Made by a program: the position numbers and the translations under genes
Notes under the pieces: generated by a model
What the model was told of the DNA's origin: nothing
Seen by the model: only the letters and a program-made list of their open reading frames with translations
Database searches by the model: none
Assembly: GCA_947629075.1 (NCBI GenBank)
Contig: CANRCI010000048.1
Coordinates: forward strand, 1-10,008
DNA: 10,008 bases
Direction of reading: 5' to 3'
DNA from: an uncultured Bacilli bacterium
GTDB lineage: Bacteria; Bacillota_I; Bacilli_A; RF39; UBA660
In this document: positions 6,450 to 10,008 of the stretch, one piece after another
How positions within the stretch are numbered: position 1 is the stretch's first letter
How the letters are laid out: the number at the start of each line of letters is the position of its first letter

Positions 6450-7541
6450 ATGAACAAATATAAGGTATGCGTTTATGCGATTAGTAAAAATGAAGAAAAG
6501 TTTGTCGATCGTTGGGTAGATTCGATGCAGGAAGCTGATAAAATTTTTGTTTTGGATACTGGTTCTAGTGATAATACAGTTCAAAAATTAAAGGCCAGAG
6601 GAGTAGAAGTAGTAACTAAAGTAATCGATCCTTGGCGTTTTGATGTAGCGCGAAATGAATCACTAAAGTTAGTTGATGAAGATGCAGATATATGTGTTTG
6701 TACTGATCTAGATGAAGTGTTTGTGCCATCTTGGCGTGAAAAACTAGAAAACATTTGGCAAGAAAACACTAATCGATTAGCTTATAATTACAATTGGCAG
6801 TTAAACGATAGAGGTGAACCACTAGTTAATTTTTATATTGAAAAAATTCATGATAGAAATAACTATAAATGGACGCATCCAGTTCACGAAGTGTTAACTT
6901 GTCTAAATAGTTTTGAAAATAAGATTACTACCGATGAGATTACCCTTAATCATTATCCCGATTCATCTAAACCGCGCAGTAGTTATTTACCACTTTTGGA
7001 ATTGTCGGTTAAAGAAGATCCCGATGATGATAGGAACGTTCACTATTTAGGAAGAGAATACATGTATTATGGTAAATGGAATGAATGTATCGATACTCTG
7101 ATTAGGCATTTGTCTTTGAAAAGTGCCACTTGGAAAGATGAACGCAGTGCTTCGATGCGCTTTATTGCTAGAAGTTATAAAGCTTTAAAGAGGTATGACG
7201 AAGCTAGGATGTGGCTTGAGAAAGCTATCGCTGAGACCCCTTATCTAAGAGATCCCCTTGTCGAAATGGCCATTTTGGAATACGATTTAAACAATTGGGA
7301 TAGAGTAGAATATTATTTGAGACGAGCTCTAAAGATTAAAAATAAATATAAGAGTTATATCAATGAAGTATTTTCTTGGAATGAGACAATTTATGATTTA
7401 CTAAGTATTGCTTACTACAATTTGGAGGATTATGAATTAGCATTATTCTATATCGATAAAGCCTTAAAAATTAGTAATGATAAAAGACTTATCAATAATA
7501 GAAAATTTATATTGGAAAAAATTGCTTCTATTAATGGGTAG
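6450..7541 (+). CDS. Family 2 glycosyltransferase with C-terminal TPR-like repeats
   Basis: 363 residues. The N-terminal half is a GT-A glycosyltransferase (family 2): the opening strand with ISKNEEKFVDRW (11-22), DTGSSDNT (36-43, the nucleotide-sugar contact), FDVARNES (64-71) and the metal-binding DXD-type motif in CTDLDEVF (84-91). The C-terminal half, from about 195, is helical with repeated Tyr/Ala/Leu spacing typical of tetratricopeptide units, for example ARSYKALKRYDEARMWLEKA, then the stretch from NNWDRVEYYLRRALKI, and finally IAYYNLEDYELALFYIDKAL. No membrane segment, so it works in the cytoplasm, perhaps docking to partner proteins through the repeats. Donor and acceptor cannot be inferred; surface glycan or protein glycosylation are the usual roles. 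The SD GAGGTG lies 4 nt before the ATG. It is divergent from the sortase and no strong terminator follows, so read-through into the next gene is possible. Confidence 0.93.
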   Translation: MNKYKVCVYAISKNEEKFVDRWVDSMQEADKIFVLDTGSSDNTVQKLKARGVEVVTKVIDPWRFDVARNESLKLVDEDADICVCTDLDEVFVPSWREKLENIWQENTNRLAYNYNWQLNDRGEPLVNFYIEKIHDRNNYKWTHPVHEVLTCLNSFENKITTDEITLNHYPDSSKPRSSYLPLLELSVKEDPDDDRNVHYLGREYMYYGKWNECIDTLIRHLSLKSATWKDERSASMRFIARSYKALKRYDEARMWLEKAIAETPYLRDPLVEMAILEYDLNNWDRVEYYLRRALKIKNKYKSYINEVFSWNETIYDLLSIAYYNLEDYELALFYIDKALKISNDKRLINNRKFILEKIASING

Positions 7542-7569
7542 TGACTTTTAAAAATAGATATGGTAGAAT
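7541..7569 (+). promoter_or_regulatory. Promoter of the glucosaminidase-like gene
   Basis: GTGACT (7541-7546, 4 of 6), a 17-base spacer, then TGG-TAGAAT, an extended -10 with the hexamer at 7564-7569. Predicted start about 7576, the first base of the stem-loop at 7576-7597. A second, weaker candidate is TTGTTA (7601-7606) with TATAAA (7625-7630), 18 bases apart. Confidence 0.5.
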
Positions 7570-7575
7570 GTTAGG

Positions 7576-7597
7576 TAGATGAATTTTTATTCATCTA
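7576..7597 (+). other. Stem-loop in the leader of the glucosaminidase-like gene
   Basis: TAGATGAA (7576-7583) pairs perfectly with TTCATCTA (7590-7597) around TTTTTA. No T-run follows, so it is a poor terminator for the glycosyltransferase gene. If the upstream promoter is used, the mRNA would begin with this hairpin, an arrangement known to protect 5' ends of transcripts; that role is inference. Confidence 0.55.
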
Positions 7598-7656
7598 ATA
7601 TTGTTATGAATATATCGAAGTATATATAAATACCTGTAAATTAAGAGGTGAAAAAA

Positions 7657-8298
7657 GTGAAAGTTAATCGGTTGATGGTACTGATTACTTTAGTAGAAGT
7701 CTTTGCTCTAGTATCATTAGTTTTACTTAATGGTCATAAAGAAAGTCTACTGACATCGGTATCAACCATAAACAGTGGTACGACTGATGGTGTATTAGCA
7801 AATAATACTAAAGAAAAAGAGAAAGATTTAGTAGTAGATACTAAACTTTTGAAGGTCGTAACTAATGTCAAAGTAAGGGAAGTCGTCTACGACGGAATGA
7901 CTTTGGAAGAATTGGGGGCAAAGTTGGAACGTTCAATGAATTCAACTTTAGATGGAAAAGGTTACATGTTCGCTAAAAAATGTATTGATTCAGGTGTTGA
8001 TCCTTATTTAGCATTGGCAATCGTTTTAGAAGAGACTGGTTGTAAGTGGGAGTGTAGTGCTCTTGTTAAGAGTTGTTACAACATCGGAGGACAAAAAGGT
8101 GCTCCCGGTTGCTTTGGAGGAGAATATCGACGATATGAAAGCTTAGACCATGGAATTAATTGGTTTATTGAAAATTTAGCTAATTCTTATTTTGACCGCG
8201 GTTTAAATACTGCAGCAAAAATGAATCCATACTATGCTGGTAACCCAAATTGGCATGTGGCGGTAAATCGATATATTAATGAAATAAAGGCTAGTTAA
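7657..8298 (+). CDS. Membrane-anchored glucosaminidase/lysozyme-like protein with five cysteines
   Basis: 213 residues from the GTG at 7657, 6 nt after GAGGTG (7645-7650); an in-frame GTG at 7648 is part of the SD and is not the start. Layout: an N-terminal hydrophobic anchor at about 6-24, a Ser/Thr/Lys linker to about 80, then a lysozyme-superfamily domain resembling bacterial glucosaminidase modules (endo-beta-N-acetylglucosaminidase, Pfam Glucosaminidase). Supporting blocks are GVDPYLALAIVLEETGCKW (113-131, with Glu125/Glu126 as the candidate acid), CYNIGG (140-145), RRYESLDHGINWFIENL (158-174) and NPNWHVAVNRYINEI (196-210). It would act on peptidoglycan outside the membrane. Cys109, Cys129, Cys133, Cys140 and Cys152 all lie in the exported domain, unusual for a Gram-positive wall enzyme. 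Confidence in an envelope lytic fold is good; exact bond specificity is unknown. A strong terminator overlaps its stop codon. Confidence 0.87.
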   Translation: MKVNRLMVLITLVEVFALVSLVLLNGHKESLLTSVSTINSGTTDGVLANNTKEKEKDLVVDTKLLKVVTNVKVREVVYDGMTLEELGAKLERSMNSTLDGKGYMFAKKCIDSGVDPYLALAIVLEETGCKWECSALVKSCYNIGGQKGAPGCFGGEYRRYESLDHGINWFIENLANSYFDRGLNTAAKMNPYYAGNPNWHVAVNRYINEIKAS

Positions 8299-8318
8299 TC
8301 TAGCTTTTATTTTTTTTT
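8286..8318 (+). terminator. Intrinsic terminator of the glucosaminidase-like gene
   Basis: AAAGGCTAG (8286-8294) pairs with CTAGCTTTT (8300-8308), one G-U pair included, around TTAAT. A run of nine T (8310-8318) follows. The stop codon TAA lies in the loop. Confidence 0.9.
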
Positions 8319-8462
8319 AACAATTTATCAAATTTTGTTCGACAAAAACTGTCTAAAAACACCTGTTAAAATTCAGTAAATTAACTACCGTTTATTGACA
8401 ATGGTATCTAGTAGTAAAAAAGTAATAAAAAATCCTTATAAAATAAGAAAAATGATAAAAAC

Positions 8463-8528
8463 AAAAATCAAAAAAATTCAAAAATTAGAAAAAACGAAAA
8501 TGTCAAAAATCGAATTTTTTTGATTTTT
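8463..8528 (+). repeat. Perfect 17-bp inverted repeat with 32-base spacer
   Basis: AAAAATCAAAAAAATTC (8463-8479) is the exact reverse complement of 8512-8528. The right arm is followed by T and an AT-rich stretch. As RNA it would form a long A-U stem with a 32-base loop; as DNA it could be a binding site or cruciform. Low complexity makes chance partly plausible, but the TC/GA interruptions match on both sides. Confidence 0.8.
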
Positions 8529-8558
8529 TATAATTTATAAGCAGATGACTTAAAATCT

Positions 8559-8587
8559 ATAAAACCCTTATTTTATAAGAGTTTTAT
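8559..8587 (+). other. Hairpin with a 13-position stem upstream of nrdD
   Basis: ATAAAACCCTTAT (8559-8571) pairs with ATAAGAGTTTTAT (8575-8587), one C-A mismatch, 3-base loop. The TTTTAT end gives it a terminator-like look, but no transcript that it would end is evident. Confidence 0.6.
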
Positions 8588-8715
8588 TCAAAATATTGTT
8601 TAAAAAATAAAAATAAAAAAATATCGAAAAATTCAAAAATATAAAAAAGTGTAAACTTAAAAAAACAAAAAAATCATCAAAAACCTTTAAAAATAAGGGA
8701 AACGTAAAATTATGA

Positions 8716-8763
8716 AACAAATGTTTTAAAAAATATTATAAAAAATGTTATAAAAAATATTGA
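8716..8763 (+). repeat. 12-bp tandem array abutting the nrdD -35
   Basis: Three consecutive 12-mers of the form AAAAAATRTTAT (8728-8739, 8740-8751, 8752-8763; the last ends TTGA), preceded by a diverged fourth unit AACAAATGTTTT (8716-8727). The last copy runs into the TTGACT -35 hexamer. The first unit contains the inverted repeat AAACA-AA-TGTTT (8715-8726). Confidence 0.75.
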
Positions 8764-8789
8764 CTAGAGCATTTTTACTATACTAAAAT
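8760..8789 (+). promoter_or_regulatory. Promoter of nrdD
   Basis: TTGACT (8760-8765) and TAAAAT (8784-8789) with an 18-base spacer, each 5 of 6 to consensus. Predicted start about 8796, leader about 27 nt. TATACT (8779-8784) is an alternative -10 but sits too close to this -35. Confidence 0.6.
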
Positions 8790-8822
8790 TATCTTAAGGA
8801 GAGATTCGAGAGGAGAGAGATT

Positions 8823-10008
8823 ATGACTGAAGTTGAAGAAAGTCTACAACAGTTAAAAGTTGTTAAAAGAAATGGAAGAAAAGTTGACTTTGATGCTACT
8901 AAAATCGCTGTAGCCATAAAAAAAGGATTCGACAATTTACAAAACTCTGAATATTCTGAGATGTCAGAAGGAAAAGAGTATAGTGAGAAAGACGTTCAAA
9001 AAGTTTTTCAAGCAGTAATCAAGCGTATTGAAAAAGAATGTAAGGATGAAGAAAAGATCAAAATTGAAACGATTCAAGATATGATCGAAGAAGAACTTAA
9101 GAAAAAGAATTACAACGATGTTTACCTTGCTTTCTCAACTTATCGTGAAAGAAGAAATCAATCACGCGAAGCATTCTTTGACGATAAGAAAAAACATAAA
9201 TTTTTAAAGACATTAGAGGGACTTGGATTAAAATCTTCACATGAAGATAATACTAAGAGAGAAAATGCCAATGTCGATGGTGATACAGCCATGGGAACTA
9301 TGCTTCAATACGGTTCAACTGTATCTAAAGAATTTGCTAAGGCATATTTGATGAAAAAGAAATTTGCTGATTTACACGATGAAGGTTATATCCACATTCA
9401 CGATATGGATTTTGTACCTATGGGTACGACAACTTGTATGCAAATAGATTTAAATAAATTATTTAAAAATGGTTTTTCAACTGGACATGGACATCTAAGA
9501 GAACCAAACGATATCATTAGCTACTCAGCTCTAGCTGCAATAGCTATTCAATCAAACCAAAATGACCAACACGGTGGTCAAAGTATACCAGCTTTTGATT
9601 ATTATATGGCACCTGGTGTCCTAAAAACTTATAAAAAACAATTAAAACAGACAATTGCTGACTTATTAGATTACAGTGGTTTTGAAACATTTATCAATAT
9701 GAATTCAGTAGCTAAGGAAATTGATAAAATTCAAACTATCGATATCGACTTGAGCGTATTTGAAAAGTTTGTTAAAGATAACGATCAATTAGCAAGACTA
9801 TTCTCAATGGCAATTAGTAAAGCTTATGCTAAAACTAATCGTATTACTTACCAGGCAATGGAAGCATTCGTTCACAATTTGAATACAATGCATTCAAGAG
9901 CAGGTGCTCAAGTTCCATTCTCATCTATTAATTTTGGAACTGATACATCTCCTGAAGGTAGAATGGTTATCAAAAACTATTTACTAGCAGTTGATGCTGG
10001 ATTAGGAA
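8823..10008 (+). CDS. nrdD: Anaerobic (class III) ribonucleoside-triphosphate reductase, N-terminal 395 residues
   Basis: Glycyl-radical enzyme that reduces ribonucleoside triphosphates to deoxyribonucleotides without oxygen; activated by the radical-SAM partner NrdG, not in the window. The frame is open to the right edge, so the C-terminal half including the glycyl-radical site is missing. An ATP-cone regulatory domain spans about 10-112 (KVVKRNGRKVDFDATKIAVA at the start, YLAFSTYRERR at the end). The catalytic barrel follows: ENANVDGDTAMGTMLQYGS (147-165), EGYIHIHDMDF (187-197), Cys205 in TTTCMQIDL, NDQHGGQSIPAFDYYMAPG (247-265) and MHSRAGAQVPFSSINFGTD (356-374). The ATG is preceded by AGAGGAG (8810-8816) at good spacing; an extra AAGGAG lies at 8796-8801. 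The ATP cone implies allosteric on/off control by ATP/dATP. Marks the organism as growing anaerobically. Confidence 0.97.
   Translation, partial: MTEVEESLQQLKVVKRNGRKVDFDATKIAVAIKKGFDNLQNSEYSEMSEGKEYSEKDVQKVFQAVIKRIEKECKDEEKIKIETIQDMIEEELKKKNYNDVYLAFSTYRERRNQSREAFFDDKKKHKFLKTLEGLGLKSSHEDNTKRENANVDGDTAMGTMLQYGSTVSKEFAKAYLMKKKFADLHDEGYIHIHDMDFVPMGTTTCMQIDLNKLFKNGFSTGHGHLREPNDIISYSALAAIAIQSNQNDQHGGQSIPAFDYYMAPGVLKTYKKQLKQTIADLLDYSGFETFINMNSVAKEIDKIQTIDIDLSVFEKFVKDNDQLARLFSMAISKAYAKTNRITYQAMEAFVHNLNTMHSRAGAQVPFSSINFGTDTSPEGRMVIKNYLLAVDAGLG

Larger units (their letters stand above)
8319..8822 (+). other. A-rich intergenic region upstream of nrdD
   Basis: About 500 bases without a convincing gene. 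The plus strand is strikingly A-rich from about 8415 to 8760, with many A-tracts of 4-7 bases. It holds a small inverted repeat TTTTGT/ACAAAA (8333-8347), the 17-bp inverted repeat (8463-8528), a hairpin with a 13-position stem (8559-8587), the 12-bp tandem array (8716-8763) and the nrdD promoter. AAAAATTCAAAAAT occurs twice (8472-8485 and 8627-8640). The longest ATG frame noticed is a 23-codon Lys-rich ORF (8452-8523) lacking an SD. No tRNA-like fold, DnaA box cluster or canonical NrdR box was recognised. Confidence 0.75.

Noticed and set aside
6581..6769. 62-residue minus-strand ORF
   Set aside because: Antisense shadow inside the glycosyltransferase catalytic region with no independent signals.
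8395..8400. TTGACA as a promoter for a small RNA in the nrdD spacer
   Set aside because: The sequence 16-18 bases downstream is A-rich without a TATAAT-like hexamer, so no promoter is claimed.
8589..8602. CAAAATATTGTTTA as an NrdR box
   Set aside because: Only the AATATT core is palindromic, there is no properly spaced partner box, and such AT-rich cores arise easily here.
1..10008. Alternative genetic code (TGA as Trp) suggested by the very low GC
   Set aside because: Trp positions in conserved motifs are TGG, and no gene needs TGA read-through.

Overview
The window reads as a chromosomal segment of a low-GC, Gram-positive-type bacterium that ferments anaerobically. The evidence is strong AT bias, GAGGTG/AAGGAGG Shine-Dalgarno (SD) sequences, T-tailed intrinsic terminators, a class B sortase, a wall-hydrolase-like exoprotein, phosphoketolase and an oxygen-sensitive class III ribonucleotide reductase. 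Trp is encoded by TGG and the complete genes end in TAA or TAG, so nothing suggests the mycoplasma code. A gut-type member of the Bacilli/Erysipelotrichia or an uncultured relative fits, but the lineage is inference. No rRNA, tRNA, CRISPR, phage or transposon gene was seen.

Layout. 1-1495 (-): phosphoketolase, cut by the left edge, divergent from 1600-2469 (+), an unrecognised protein with one membrane anchor. That gene converges on 2496-3137 (-), a hemolysin III/PAQR-type membrane protein, with one bidirectional hairpin terminator between them. 3248-3913 (+) is an RluA-family pseudouridine synthase, apparently started at CTG, with its own terminator. 4045-4704 (+), an unrecognised acidic cytoplasmic protein, and 4706-5401 (+), the purine nucleoside phosphorylase DeoD, form a two-gene operon. 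It converges on 5414-6352 (-), a class B sortase, and their shared terminator runs into the sortase 3' end. 6450-7541 (+) is a family 2 glycosyltransferase with a TPR-like tail. 7657-8298 (+) is a membrane-anchored, cysteine-containing glucosaminidase-like protein. A 500-base A-rich stretch follows, and then nrdD from 8823 to the right edge.

How the genes relate. Phosphoketolase (sugar phosphate cleavage to acetyl phosphate), DeoD (purine salvage) and NrdD (anaerobic dNTP supply) belong to central carbon and nucleotide metabolism. The sortase, glycosyltransferase and glucosaminidase-like protein could all act on the cell envelope, but they sit in separate transcription units. Most genes have their own promoter, usually with a TATAAT -10 and often an extended TGn, so close to the SD that predicted leaders are only about 10-27 nt.

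I find no convincing new multi-gene system here. The least explained part is the nrdD upstream region (8319-8822). It holds a perfect 17-bp inverted repeat, a second hairpin with a 13-position stem, and a 12-bp tandem repeat ending in the nrdD -35 element. Two genes, 1600-2469 and 4045-4704, have no family I can name with confidence.
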